Below, piece after piece: positions 34,840 through 44,149 of a DNA stretch of 64,000 nt. The stretch covers positions 1-64,000 of the forward strand of contig JAEWQS010000006.1 of the NCBI GenBank assembly GCA_023399095.1, in the 5' to 3' direction. A program made the position numbers and the translations under genes. The stretch comes from Bacillota bacterium (GTDB taxonomy: Bacteria; Bacillota; Clostridia; Christensenellales; SZUA-584). Numbering within the stretch: position 1 is the first letter of the stretch; the number at the start of each line of letters is the position of its first letter. A model generated the notes under the pieces. It had not been told where the DNA came from. It did not search any database and worked only from the letters and a program-made list of their open reading frames with translations.

Positions 34840-35517
34840 TTATGTTTTAAAAATGTAACCATATCCCCAAACAGTCTCTAAAAACTTATGGTATGGTTTG
34901 ATATTTTCGCGGAGTGTCTTTATATGCGTATCCACAGTGCGATCCGTGCCGAAGAAATCCTCTCCCCAGACCTCTCTTAATATCATATCTCGGGAAAAAG
35001 CACGATTGTGGTTTTTGGCAAGAAAAACAAGCAGTTTGTATTCCTTGGGCGTTAATAGTATGCCTTCTCCTTCCACATAAACCACATGTGAAATAACATC
35101 AATACACAAGCCGTCGAAAATGAGCCGCCGCGGTGTATATTCTTCATGATGGGCGCTGTGGCGCAGCAAAACATGAATACGCGCCATAAGCACCTTGCAC
35201 GAATATGGGATGTTTAAAAAGTCATCCACGCCAAGATCGAAGAAAAAAAGCTTTTGTTCTTCGCTGCCGTTCCTGGACAATATGATGATTGGCGTCTGAG
35301 AGCTTTTGCGAATCTGCCGGCACACAAGCCATGCATCCAGCTCGGGAAGCTCCGCATTCATCACAATAATATGATAGTCATGACGCCTAAACATTTTTAG
35401 TGCGGCGATACCGTCGGCGGCTTCGTCAACGACAAAGTTCTCAAGTGCTGCGTGTGTTTTTACCGTTGCTCTCAAATCTGCTGCCGGATCGACGACCAAT
35501 AAGCTAATATCACTCAT
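34840..35517 (-). CDS. OmpR-family response regulator with degenerate receiver (orphan)
   Basis: The 225-residue protein has a receiver domain and a winged-helix DNA-binding domain (LTPKEYKLLVFLAKNHNRAFSR, then FGTDRTVDTHIKTLREN). The receiver has lost its phosphorylation chemistry. The expected phospho-acceptor Asp is Asn54 (IIVMNAELPELD). The conserved Lys before Pro is Ile103 (LNIPYS). The acidic pair is reduced to VDPAAD. It therefore belongs with atypical regulators that work without phosphate or bind another signal. No histidine kinase is adjacent. It diverges from hydC and may regulate it (inference). AAGGG lies upstream of the ATG. Confidence 0.9.
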   Translation of the reverse strand: MSDISLLVVDPAADLRATVKTHAALENFVVDEAADGIAALKMFRRHDYHIIVMNAELPELDAWLVCRQIRKSSQTPIIILSRNGSEEQKLFFFDLGVDDFLNIPYSCKVLMARIHVLLRHSAHHEEYTPRRLIFDGLCIDVISHVVYVEGEGILLTPKEYKLLVFLAKNHNRAFSRDMILREVWGEDFFGTDRTVDTHIKTLRENIKPYHKFLETVWGYGYIFKT

Positions 35518-35827
35518 TATCGGACCCTTTTTTTAATCTGAATCGCTCACGTAGCTTATGAAATTTCTCTGGATGTGTGAATGTAATAATAAATATTCTA
35601 TATCAATCGTATGATAGAAGCAAGTGGTGACATGATTTTAATGAAAATGTGATGATTCTGTGAAGGAAACAATGATATTACCATGATTTACAGCTTTAAA
35701 ACGGACCTATAAGAATATAATTGTGAAGATTCATCATTTTTTCATAACAATGCTTTGATATGATGCCATTATACCATGAATAAACTTTCAACATCCTGTC
35801 AAAATATATCGCGCTTGGAGGTAAAAA
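35518..35827. other. Divergent regulatory region of orphan regulator and hydCBA
   Basis: About 310 bp without a gene. On the plus strand a TATAAT lies at 35716-35721, with no good -35 at normal distance (GCTTTA at 35693 at best). Directly after it, TTGTGAA (35721-35727) matches a Rex half-site, and an imperfect partner ATAACAAT follows about 16 nt later. No terminator or small gene is visible. The hydC ribosome site GGAGG lies at 35817-35821. Confidence 0.4.
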
Positions 35828-36340
35828 ATGAGCACAAAACCTGTTAAAGCCAAGCAAGGCTGCTGCAAGGAATGCAATGATGACAAATTCGCAGCCATTG
35901 CCAACGTCATTGATTTGTACAAGGACAAGGAAGGAAGCCTGATACAGATCCTCCATCTTGCCCAGCAGATCTATGGATATCTGCCGCTGGAGGTTCAGAT
36001 CTTCATCGCGGATTCGCTTAAAGTTCCGCTGTCCGAGGTATCCGGGGTGATTACATTTTACTCGTTTTTCTCCACTGAGCCAAGAGGACGCCATACCATT
36101 CGCGTCTGCCTTGGAACAGCTTGCTACGTAAGAGGCGGCAAAAAAATTGTGGAAAGCCTCAAGGAAAAGCTGGACGTGGATATTGGCTCCACAACCAAGG
36201 ATGGTAAATTCACTTTTGAGGTTGCAAGATGCATTGGCGCTTGCGGGCTTGCTCCGGCCATGATGATAGACGACGTTGTCTACAAACAGGTTAATGTTAA
36301 CAAACTCAATTCAATATTGGCCAAATATGATAACGAATAA
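35828..36340 (+). CDS. hydC: NADH-dependent [FeFe] hydrogenase gamma subunit (NuoE-like)
   Basis: The 170-residue NuoE/24-kDa-type subunit carries a [2Fe-2S] cluster. Cluster ligands are in VCLGTACYVRGG and VARCIGACGLAPAM (C-x4-C and C-x3-C). A SEVSGVITFYSFFSTEPRG motif is typical. An N-terminal extra Cys motif (CCKEC) precedes the core. In electron-bifurcating hydrogenases HydC passes electrons with HydB and HydA. The start has GGAGGTAAAAA upstream. It is followed by hydB after 13 nt and hydA after that, so the operon is hydC-hydB-hydA. Confidence 0.93.
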   Translation: MSTKPVKAKQGCCKECNDDKFAAIANVIDLYKDKEGSLIQILHLAQQIYGYLPLEVQIFIADSLKVPLSEVSGVITFYSFFSTEPRGRHTIRVCLGTACYVRGGKKIVESLKEKLDVDIGSTTKDGKFTFEVARCIGACGLAPAMMIDDVVYKQVNVNKLNSILAKYDNE

Positions 36341-36353
36341 GGAGGTGAGCGGT

Positions 36354-39300
36354 ATGAAATCAGCCAGAATAAAGACAATTGACCAGCTAAACGAGATCAA
36401 GGAAAGATACAATTCCGAGCTGGAAAAATATAAATATCGGATATTCGTCTGCGCAGGCGCAGGCTGCGTCTCGTCTAACTGCTCTCTTGTCCGGGATGCA
36501 GTCATCAGTGAGCTTAAGAACGTCAAAATGCAGGATGAAGTTAAAGTGTTTGAAACCGGTTGTATGGGAACATGCGCGGTTGGCCCTGTCATGCTTGTGA
36601 TGCCGGATAAGGTTTTCTACACAGAGCTTGATGAGGATAAAGCGCGTCAGATCGTCCGCACGCATATCAAAAACGGCCATACCATCGTCCCTTACACGTT
36701 CTATGACCATTCGCTTGGCGAACATATTCCAAACATCGACGACATCGGTTTCTTTAAAAAGCAGGTCAAAATCGCTCTGCGCAACTGCGGCTCCATGGAA
36801 TACGCGGACATTGAAGCCTATATTGCACGGGACGGCTATTACGCCGCTTATAAAGCGCTAAAGGATATGACACCGCAGACAGTCGTACAGGAGGTCAAAA
36901 CGTCGGGCATCAAGGGGCGCGGCGGTGCAGGCTTCCCCACAGGCGTAAAATGGGATGCGGCTCATAAGCAGCAAAGTGAAAGCAAGTATATCGTATGCAA
37001 CGCGGACGAGGGTGATCCAGGCGCTTTCATGGACAGAAGCATTATCGAGGGTGATCCCCATACCGTCATCGAAGGCATGCTGATCGGTGGATATGCCATT
37101 GGAGCCACAACGGGTTACATCTACGTGCGTGCTGAGTACCCCATCGCGGTAGACAGAATGACGGCGGCACTGGATGAAGCGAGAAACAGAGGTTTGCTCG
37201 GGAAAAACATATTCGGGAGCGGCTTTTCATTTGATATCGAGCTAAGAATCGGCGCGGGCGCTTTTGTATGCGGTGAGGAAACATCGCTGATGGCGTCTAT
37301 TGAAGGCCATCGCGGCGAGCCAAAGCAAAAACCGCCTTTCCCGTTCCAAAGAGGTCTTTTCGGCAAGCCGACCATCATAAACAATGTCGAGACGCTGGCG
37401 AGCATACCGATGATCATACTCAGCGGCGGCGAGTGGTACACACAGTTCGGCACCGAAAAGAGCAGAGGCACAAAAGTCTTTGCGCTTGCGGGTGACGTCA
37501 TGAACACGGGTATCGTTGAAGTGCCCATCGGCATACCGCTTGGCGATATCATATTCGAAATCGGAGGCGGAACCGTCAACAAGAAGAAATTCAAATCCGC
37601 GCAGATCGGCGGACCTTCGGGCGGCTGCATCACGACGGATAATCTCAACGTACCGACAGACTACGAACCGTTAAAGGAGCTGGGTGCGATTATGGGCTCG
37701 GGCGGGCTTATCGTTATGAACGAGGATACCTGCATGGTCGATACCGCACGGTTTTTTATGGATTTTATCAAGGATGAATCCTGCGGCAAATGTACGGCCT
37801 GTCGTATCGGCACCAAACGCATGCTTGAGATACTCGAGCGTATCACACGGGGCGAAGGTGAAGAAGGCGATGTGGAGCTGCTCATCGAGCTTGGCGAGAC
37901 AATTCAGGAGACAGCCATGTGCGGCCTCGGTCAGACGGCGCCGAATCCTGTGCTTTCCACCATCAAGTATTTCCGCGAGGAATATGACGAGCACATCAGA
38001 AACAAATACTGCCGCGCGGGTGTGTGCAGCGATCTGTTCATTTCGCCGTGTGAGAATACGTGCCCCGCCAATGTCAACGTGCCGGGTTATATGTCGCTTA
38101 TCGCCGCAGGACGGTTCACCGATGCGTATAAGCTGATCCGGCAGGAAAACCCCTTCCCTGCCGTTTGCGGACGAATCTGCACACGGCCATGCGAAAGCAA
38201 ATGCCGTAGGCGCACGGTCGACGAAGCGCTGGCCATTTGCGATCTCAAGCGGTTTGTCGCCGACTACGCAATGAATAATGGTAAAAATGCGTATCAGACC
38301 GATGTTGTGTTCCCGAAAAACGGGAAGAGTATTGCAGTGATCGGCGCGGGCGCGTCGGGGCTGACGTGCGCGTATTATCTTGCGCGTATCGGTTATGATG
38401 TGGATGTATTTGAATCGCATAACACAGCAGGCGGCGTGCTGGCATATGGCATTCCCGAATACCGTCTGCCCAAGGACGTGCTTGACTATGAAGTCAGGCT
38501 CATCGAACAGGCGGGTGTCAAAATTCATTTAAATACTGAGGTGGGGCGTGATATCACGTTCAAAGAGCTCAAAGCGACATATGACGCGATTTATATCGCA
38601 ACGGGTACGCAATTGCCGCAAAAAATCAATGTGCCCGGAGAGAGCCTTCCAGGCGTTATGCATGGCATCAAGTTTTTAAAGAAAGCCAACACGCACTCTC
38701 CCATCGAAATGGGCAAAAACGTGGTCGTCATCGGCGGCGGCAATACGGCGATAGACTCCGCAAGGACAGCGCTGCGTTTGGGAGCGGAAAAGGTGACGAT
38801 ACTGTACAGGCGCACCTGTGATTCAATGCCGGCGTACGAGCAGGAAATACGTGAAGCCGTGGAAGAAGGCATTGAGATCATATCACTTGCTGCACCCGTG
38901 CGCTTCATTCAGGGCGCTGATGGACGCATATCAAAAATCGAATGTATCAAGATGTGCCTTGGCGATTTCGATGCGTCTTGCCGCAGGCGCAGCGTTTACG
39001 TGGAGGATTCAAATTTCTTCATTGATGCCGATATGGTCATACCTGCTGTCAGCCAGTTTGCAGATTTCCCGTTTATCGGAAAAGACGAGATTGGCCTGAC
39101 GCCTTGGGGCACGTTTATACTGCAAAGCGATACGCAGATGACCACGATGGATGGCGTATTCGCTGGCGGCGATGTCACCCGCGGGCCTGACGAGGTGATA
39201 CGCGCGATTGCGGACGGTAAAAAAGCAGCAATTTCAATCGACAAATATCTTGGCGGCAAAGGCCATCTCAATAAGGGTGAACCAATTGACATTCCCGAAA

Positions 39301-39458
39301 CCACGGATGAAGACGACATCGTGGCTCATGGCCGGTTTGATCTTGAGATACTTGATCCGAAAACACGTAAATATTCATTCGACGAAGTGATTAAGGGTTA
39401 CCATAAGCTCAATGCGATGGCAGAAGCGATGCGCTGTCTGCATTGTGAAAGGAGGTAG
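36354..39458 (+). CDS. hydB: HydB/NuoF-like hydrogenase subunit fused to a GltD/NfnB-like flavoprotein domain
   Basis: The 1034-residue protein is a fusion. Residues 1-110 form a thioredoxin-like [2Fe-2S] domain (Cys33, 38, 43, 70, 74). Residues about 180-430 form the NuoF NADH/FMN domain (GRGGAGFPTGVKW, GAGAFVCGEETSL). An SLBB domain and a [4Fe-4S] domain (SCGKCTACRIGTKRML) follow to about 560. The ferredoxin domain usual in HydB is absent. Instead a segment related to the small subunit of glutamate synthase begins with CENTCPANVNVPGYM and CTRPCESKCRRR. It has an FAD site (VIGAGASGLTCAYYLA) and a second dinucleotide site (VIGGGNTAIDSARTALRLGA). AAGGAGG precedes the ATG at 36354; a longer frame inside hydC is rejected. 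Confidence 0.92.
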   Translation: MKSARIKTIDQLNEIKERYNSELEKYKYRIFVCAGAGCVSSNCSLVRDAVISELKNVKMQDEVKVFETGCMGTCAVGPVMLVMPDKVFYTELDEDKARQIVRTHIKNGHTIVPYTFYDHSLGEHIPNIDDIGFFKKQVKIALRNCGSMEYADIEAYIARDGYYAAYKALKDMTPQTVVQEVKTSGIKGRGGAGFPTGVKWDAAHKQQSESKYIVCNADEGDPGAFMDRSIIEGDPHTVIEGMLIGGYAIGATTGYIYVRAEYPIAVDRMTAALDEARNRGLLGKNIFGSGFSFDIELRIGAGAFVCGEETSLMASIEGHRGEPKQKPPFPFQRGLFGKPTIINNVETLASIPMIILSGGEWYTQFGTEKSRGTKVFALAGDVMNTGIVEVPIGIPLGDIIFEIGGGTVNKKKFKSAQIGGPSGGCITTDNLNVPTDYEPLKELGAIMGSGGLIVMNEDTCMVDTARFFMDFIKDESCGKCTACRIGTKRMLEILERITRGEGEEGDVELLIELGETIQETAMCGLGQTAPNPVLSTIKYFREEYDEHIRNKYCRAGVCSDLFISPCENTCPANVNVPGYMSLIAAGRFTDAYKLIRQENPFPAVCGRICTRPCESKCRRRTVDEALAICDLKRFVADYAMNNGKNAYQTDVVFPKNGKSIAVIGAGASGLTCAYYLARIGYDVDVFESHNTAGGVLAYGIPEYRLPKDVLDYEVRLIEQAGVKIHLNTEVGRDITFKELKATYDAIYIATGTQLPQKINVPGESLPGVMHGIKFLKKANTHSPIEMGKNVVVIGGGNTAIDSARTALRLGAEKVTILYRRTCDSMPAYEQEIREAVEEGIEIISLAAPVRFIQGADGRISKIECIKMCLGDFDASCRRRSVYVEDSNFFIDADMVIPAVSQFADFPFIGKDEIGLTPWGTFILQSDTQMTTMDGVFAGGDVTRGPDEVIRAIADGKKAAISIDKYLGGKGHLNKGEPIDIPETTDEDDIVAHGRFDLEILDPKTRKYSFDEVIKGYHKLNAMAEAMRCLHCERR

Positions 39459-39464
39459 TCAGAT

Positions 39465-41489
39465 ATGATTAATTTGCAGATTAACGGCCGCTCGGTGACG
39501 GTACCCGAGGACTACACAATCATGGAAGCAGCTAAAACTGTGGGAATTAAAATTCCCGGGCTTTGCCAAATGGACGGTGTACACCAGTTTGGCTCCTGCC
39601 GCATTTGTGTTGTGGAGGTCAAAGGCGCGAAAACACTGCAGGCGTCATGCCTGGCAAAGGTCGCCGAAGGCATGATTGTGGATACAAATACGGCAAAGGT
39701 GAGAAACGCACGGCGCGTGCTCTATGAGCTGCTGCTTTCCGATCATGATAAGGACTGCTTAAGCTGTACGAGAAACCAGAGCTGTGAGCTTCAGGAGCTT
39801 GGAAAAGTTCTCGGTGTGAGCGAATCGCGCTTCGACGGCGAACACTCGGAATTTAATCTTGACTCCTCCGTATCCATTACACGCAATATGTCAAAATGCG
39901 TGCTGTGTAGGCGCTGCGTCACTGTCTGCAACGAGATTCAGGGAACAGGAATACTCAACGCGCAGAATCGCGGGTTCCAGACTGTGATTGGCCCAGCGAT
40001 GGATTTAAAGCTGGGCACCGTCAACTGCGTATTCTGCGGACAGTGTACGGTGGTTTGTCCGGTGGGTGCGCTCAAGGAAACCGATGCCATACAGCCTGTT
40101 TGGAAAGCACTCAGCGACGAGAAAAAAAGATGTGTGGTGCAGGTGGCTCCTGCAATTCGTGTGGCGATTGGTGAAGAGTTTGGGTATGAACCCGGCGCGC
40201 GCGTAACAGGCAAGCTTGCGCAGGCGCTTTCCACGCTGGGGTTCGATGACATTTTCGATACGAATTTCACCGCTGACCTTACGATTATGGAGGAAGGCAC
40301 CGAATTTTTGACACGTGTGAAAAAAGCGTTGACGGGAGGCGAAGCCATGCTGCCGATGATTACATCGTGCAGCCCGGGCTGGATCAAATATATCGAGCAT
40401 TCATATCCTGACCTTCTCCCCCATCTGTCAACGTGCAAATCGCCGCATACCATGCTGGGTGCGTTGGTCAAATCGTTCTATGCTGAAAAGATCGGCTGCG
40501 ATCCAAAAGACATGTACGTGGTGTCGGTGATGCCGTGTACCGCCAAGAAGTTTGAGATCAGCCGTCATGAGATGTGCAATAATGACGTTCCCAATGTGGA
40601 TGCGGTGCTCACAACAAGAGAGCTTGGGCAAATGGTACGTGAAGCCGGTATCGACTTTACTTTGCTGGAAGATCGTGAGTTTGATAATCCGCTTGGCATG
40701 TCGACAGGCGCTGCTGATATTTTCGGCGTCACAGGGGGCGTCATGGAAGCTGCGCTGCGTACCGTATATGAGCTTGTTACAGGGCGCGAACTGCCGTTTG
40801 ACAAGCTGCATGTCGCACCGATTGTAGGCTTGGAACAAATAAAAACAGCTGAGATCAAGATTGAAGATACACTGCCGGATTATAAATTCCTGGAAGGCGT
40901 TGTCGTGAAGGTGGCTGTGACGAGCGGCCTTTCAGGCGCGAAGATACTCATGGATCAAATTAAAAATGGAGAATCACCTTACCACTTTATTGAGGTGATG
41001 GGCTGCCCCAATGGATGCATTATGGGCGGCGGACAACCGAGATCCAAAGATCCGGATGTAAGGACAAAACGTTTTCAGGGTATTTATGACGAAGATGAAG
41101 CCAAGGTCATGCGCAAATCGCATGAGAATCCTTCTGTCAAAAAGCTTTATGAAGAGTATCTGGAATTCCCAAACAGCCATGTGTCACACAAACTGCTGCA
41201 TACGCATTATGTCAAACGCGGACGGTTTAATGAGTTCCTGGAGGACGAATATGTGAATGAAGAGGTGATTCCTATGGCGGAAAAGAACAAAGCATCTGCC
41301 AAGCAGACGCAAAAAAAAACGGCTCAGGAGCGCGCATCCAGACGGGTTCATGAGGACTTAGAGTCGGTCAAAGTCATGTCCTTGGAGGCTGAGGTAACCC
41401 GGCTCAAACAGGAATTATCCGATTCTCAGGAAACTGTCGAGATATTAAAAGATGTGATGAGCGATTACGCTAAAAAGCCCAAAAGATAA
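39465..41489 (+). CDS. hydA: [FeFe] hydrogenase catalytic alpha subunit
   Basis: The 674-residue protein has an N-terminal [2Fe-2S] domain (Cys34, 45, 48, 62), a His-ligated [4Fe-4S] (His94, Cys98, 101, 107), two ferredoxin clusters (Cys145/148/151/155 and Cys188/191/194/198) and the H-cluster domain. H-cluster cysteines are in TSCSPGWIKY (Cys302), VMPCTAKKFE (Cys358) and GCPNGCIMGGGQP (Cys514, 518). It reversibly reduces protons to H2. The small-subunit region ends near residue 590. A basic, coiled-coil-like tail of about 80 residues follows (ASAKQTQKKTAQER, LEAEVTRLKQEL), which is not part of the minimal enzyme. GGAGG precedes the ATG. It is the last gene of the operon. Confidence 0.95.
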   Translation: MINLQINGRSVTVPEDYTIMEAAKTVGIKIPGLCQMDGVHQFGSCRICVVEVKGAKTLQASCLAKVAEGMIVDTNTAKVRNARRVLYELLLSDHDKDCLSCTRNQSCELQELGKVLGVSESRFDGEHSEFNLDSSVSITRNMSKCVLCRRCVTVCNEIQGTGILNAQNRGFQTVIGPAMDLKLGTVNCVFCGQCTVVCPVGALKETDAIQPVWKALSDEKKRCVVQVAPAIRVAIGEEFGYEPGARVTGKLAQALSTLGFDDIFDTNFTADLTIMEEGTEFLTRVKKALTGGEAMLPMITSCSPGWIKYIEHSYPDLLPHLSTCKSPHTMLGALVKSFYAEKIGCDPKDMYVVSVMPCTAKKFEISRHEMCNNDVPNVDAVLTTRELGQMVREAGIDFTLLEDREFDNPLGMSTGAADIFGVTGGVMEAALRTVYELVTGRELPFDKLHVAPIVGLEQIKTAEIKIEDTLPDYKFLEGVVVKVAVTSGLSGAKILMDQIKNGESPYHFIEVMGCPNGCIMGGGQPRSKDPDVRTKRFQGIYDEDEAKVMRKSHENPSVKKLYEEYLEFPNSHVSHKLLHTHYVKRGRFNEFLEDEYVNEEVIPMAEKNKASAKQTQKKTAQERASRRVHEDLESVKVMSLEAEVTRLKQELSDSQETVEILKDVMSDYAKKPKR

Positions 41490-41509
41490 ATCAAACAACC
41501 ATTTTCTCA

Positions 41510-41539
41510 AAAAGCCGGTTATGTGCCGGCTTTTACTTT
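41510..41539. terminator. Bidirectional terminator between hydA and gerK operons
   Basis: A perfect 9-bp stem (41510-41518 with 41526-41534) has T-rich tracts on both strands. It overlaps the stop of the GerA-type gene. It separates converging operons. Confidence 0.85.
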
Positions 41540-42999
41540 TCATTTTTTTCGTTTTGTATCGGCGCTCGCGTATTGTCCTTGTTTCTTAAATATGCGGGGC
41601 GATGTGGGGCGATAGACTTGCTGTACACAATTGATTTGAGAAAATCTCGCATGTTAAATGGTGCAGCAGGCGCCATATATGGCACGCCGAACGTGTTAAT
41701 GGATACAAGATGTGAAATAATAAGGACAACGACGAGAGTAAATCCATAAAAGCCAAATGTACCTGATGCGATGATTAACAAGAATTTTAAAATGCGAAAC
41801 GGATTAACAATCATGTAGTCAGACGGTACGAAAGACGCGATAAGGGACATCGAAATAACGATTAACAGCAGCGGGCTGAATACTCCCGCTGAAACCGCAG
41901 CTTGACCGATAATAATTGCCCCGACGATACCTATAGCAGTACCGATTTTGGTGGGTACTCGAATCAACGATTCTCTGATCAGTTCGCCGATTGTTTCAAT
42001 AAGCAGCACTTCAATCAGCGCATTGAACGGCACCTTTGCCCGGCTTTCAGCTATAGCGATCATGTAGGTTCCGGGCAACACATCGTTGTGGAAGGATACA
42101 ATTGCCACGTAAATAGAGGAAACAGCAAAAGAGATGTTGAGAGAAATGACCCGTAGAATCCTCATGAATGTGCCAAAGTATTTATTGGCATAAAAATCAT
42201 CGCATGACCATATATATTCGCTGAACACCTTTGGCGCGACAAGCGCCCATGGACTGCCATCCATGATAATGACAACCTTGCCTTCTAAAATAGCTCCGCA
42301 TGCCATATCCGAGCGCTCAATAATTCCCATCTGAGGGAAAATGCTTCTCTGATTGTTAAGCAGATACGATTCTAGTTCGCCCGAGGAAACAAGCCCGTCA
42401 ACATCAACTTTTGATATTCTTTTCTTGATTTCGGTTATACAAGTATTGTTGGCGACATCTTCAAGATAAAGAATCGCAATACTTGTTTTTGTTCTCCTGC
42501 CCACTTTCATGCTTTCAACACGCAAATTCTCGTCCTTTATTCGGTACCTAACAAGCGAGAGATTGGTATCAAGATTTTCAATGAATGCGTCTCTTGGCCC
42601 TCTTATCGTGTAGGTAAACTCAGGAACAGGGATAGCACGTTTCTCAACTTTTTTAATATCCATGACCAGGTATTGGTTATCAGAGGAGAATAAAGCGACT
42701 GTCATGCCGCTCAATATGTATTGCTCAATTTTCGCTTTATCTGAATCCAGCGTGCATTGGCTGGCGCTGACAATATTCGCCGCATCGGCGGCTTTCACAT
42801 TCGTCTGCCCATTAGTTGCTGCAAGTGGCTTTATGACATACTCTGATATTCCCGTTAGATCGGTGAGTTCTTTAATATAAAACAAAGAGATAGATTCAGA
42901 TTTTAACGAGATCGTTCGTTGTACAACATCCATGTTCTTTTCTCTGATTGCGCTGATTATGTTCTCATATCTTATGTTCTGATTGTTCTGCCTCTGCAT
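41533..42999 (-). CDS. gerKA: Spore germination receptor subunit A (GerKA-like)
   Basis: The 488-residue protein is a GerA-type subunit. It has an N-terminal soluble domain with the family's RGPRDAFIENLDTNLSLVRYR motif and RTKTSIAILYLEDVAN. The membrane half has helices including INISFAVSSIYVAIVSFHND, IGTAIGIVGAIIIGQAAVSAG and LLLIVISMSLIASFVPSDY. The oligomeric receptor in the spore inner membrane recognises germinants and releases ions. GAGGAGAATTA precedes the ATG. Gene order downstream to upstream is A, C, B, so transcription runs B-C-A. Confidence 0.93.
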   Translation of the reverse strand: MQRQNNQNIRYENIISAIREKNMDVVQRTISLKSESISLFYIKELTDLTGISEYVIKPLAATNGQTNVKAADAANIVSASQCTLDSDKAKIEQYILSGMTVALFSSDNQYLVMDIKKVEKRAIPVPEFTYTIRGPRDAFIENLDTNLSLVRYRIKDENLRVESMKVGRRTKTSIAILYLEDVANNTCITEIKKRISKVDVDGLVSSGELESYLLNNQRSIFPQMGIIERSDMACGAILEGKVVIIMDGSPWALVAPKVFSEYIWSCDDFYANKYFGTFMRILRVISLNISFAVSSIYVAIVSFHNDVLPGTYMIAIAESRAKVPFNALIEVLLIETIGELIRESLIRVPTKIGTAIGIVGAIIIGQAAVSAGVFSPLLLIVISMSLIASFVPSDYMIVNPFRILKFLLIIASGTFGFYGFTLVVVLIISHLVSINTFGVPYMAPAAPFNMRDFLKSIVYSKSIAPHRPAYLRNKDNTRAPIQNEKNEK

Positions 43000-43009
43000 T
43001 AATTCTCCT

Positions 43010-44149
43010 CTATTTAGCGAGTTTCTGGCCCATTGTTTCGAAATCCATCATGTTCCCCATCAAAAGATTGGACTCGGCCGATACTGTGAAACTTGCATTC
43101 AAATAAGTATCTTTCCAATTGATATTTTTCAGCACATTCGGATATTTAATGCGAAAATGTTCTTTAAACTGTAGATAGTCGCACTGCACTTCTTTTGAAT
43201 GCATGAGAGCTTGTGATATATCCCCCAATATCGCATTCAGCAGGTTTTGCGTCACGTCTTTTTGAATGTGTTCATCAAACTTGGTATTCTTGCTAAGATA
43301 CATAACCTTGGATTCAAACTTAAATTTTAAATCAAACTTCAATTTCCCATTTTCGTAAGTTGGTTTATACTTTTTAATTTTTAGAGTTACCTCTATTGTT
43401 GCTTCACTGTCATCAAACGGAATCACATACAAACGTTTTATGTTATCTCCTAAAATCCAGACAAGACCTCTTGACTGTTCTACAGGGATAAAATCTATAA
43501 GTTTGTTTTCATGAAAAACGGTAAAACCGTTGTATGTAAGTACACCATCTTCAACATCCAAATTGGGTAGCACAAAGCATGTATTGCTGTAGATAAACTC
43601 AAGCAAGTCCGAAACCGTGTATACGTGTATCTTCTCCAACGCCTTTAGACTCTTGATAGTGTCATCAATGGATTCTCCAATGGACACATTATTTGGCGGC
43701 TGAACAGCTAGAATATCTTCTGGGCTCGAAAAGGATGTCACAACATTGAGCGTTTTTCTGTACTGCACATCCGATTGCATACGCAGCATATACTCCTCTA
43801 TGCCAGCCTTTCCGAGATCGTCAGTAATTACAAGCGCTTTTACAGTACCTAAAAAAATAGGATTGTCTGTTTTTGCATTTAAATGCCTCCTTGCGTCCGC
43901 AAAAGTTGTACCCTTAGCATATATCATTTGGTAGCTTTTTTTACTTGCATAGTCTCCAATACCTGGCTGATTCTGTCCTTGGCCTAAATTCGGGGATTCT
44001 ATATAAAAAGCAAAATCATCATCCTGTTTATCTGAAATAACAGTGACAACCAGCGTTTTGTTATTGACATCCATTGAATCCCAGCATCCCGATCCCACAA
44101 ATAAAAAGCCAATTATTAAGAAGATACACGATGCTATTTTAAGACGCAT
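43010..44149 (-). CDS. gerKC: Spore germination receptor lipoprotein subunit (Ger(x)C, GerKC-like)
   Basis: The 379-residue protein has a lipoprotein signal with lipobox GSGC (Cys22) followed by WDSMDVNN, the classic GerC opening. VGSGCWD, FADARRHLNAKTDNPIFLGTVKALVI and a C-terminal domain ending FRIKYPNVLKNINWKDTYLN are family features. It is the outer-face partner of GerA and GerB in the spore inner membrane. Its start overlaps the GerB gene end by 11 nt, and AAAGG lies upstream of the ATG. An 11-bp gap precedes gerKA. Confidence 0.92.
   Translation of the reverse strand: MRLKIASCIFLIIGFLFVGSGCWDSMDVNNKTLVVTVISDKQDDDFAFYIESPNLGQGQNQPGIGDYASKKSYQMIYAKGTTFADARRHLNAKTDNPIFLGTVKALVITDDLGKAGIEEYMLRMQSDVQYRKTLNVVTSFSSPEDILAVQPPNNVSIGESIDDTIKSLKALEKIHVYTVSDLLEFIYSNTCFVLPNLDVEDGVLTYNGFTVFHENKLIDFIPVEQSRGLVWILGDNIKRLYVIPFDDSEATIEVTLKIKKYKPTYENGKLKFDLKFKFESKVMYLSKNTKFDEHIQKDVTQNLLNAILGDISQALMHSKEVQCDYLQFKEHFRIKYPNVLKNINWKDTYLNASFTVSAESNLLMGNMMDFETMGQKLAK

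Noticed and set aside
35518..35827. Riboswitch or structured leader before hydC
   Set aside because: No conserved riboswitch core or terminator-antiterminator pair was visible in the 310-bp region.
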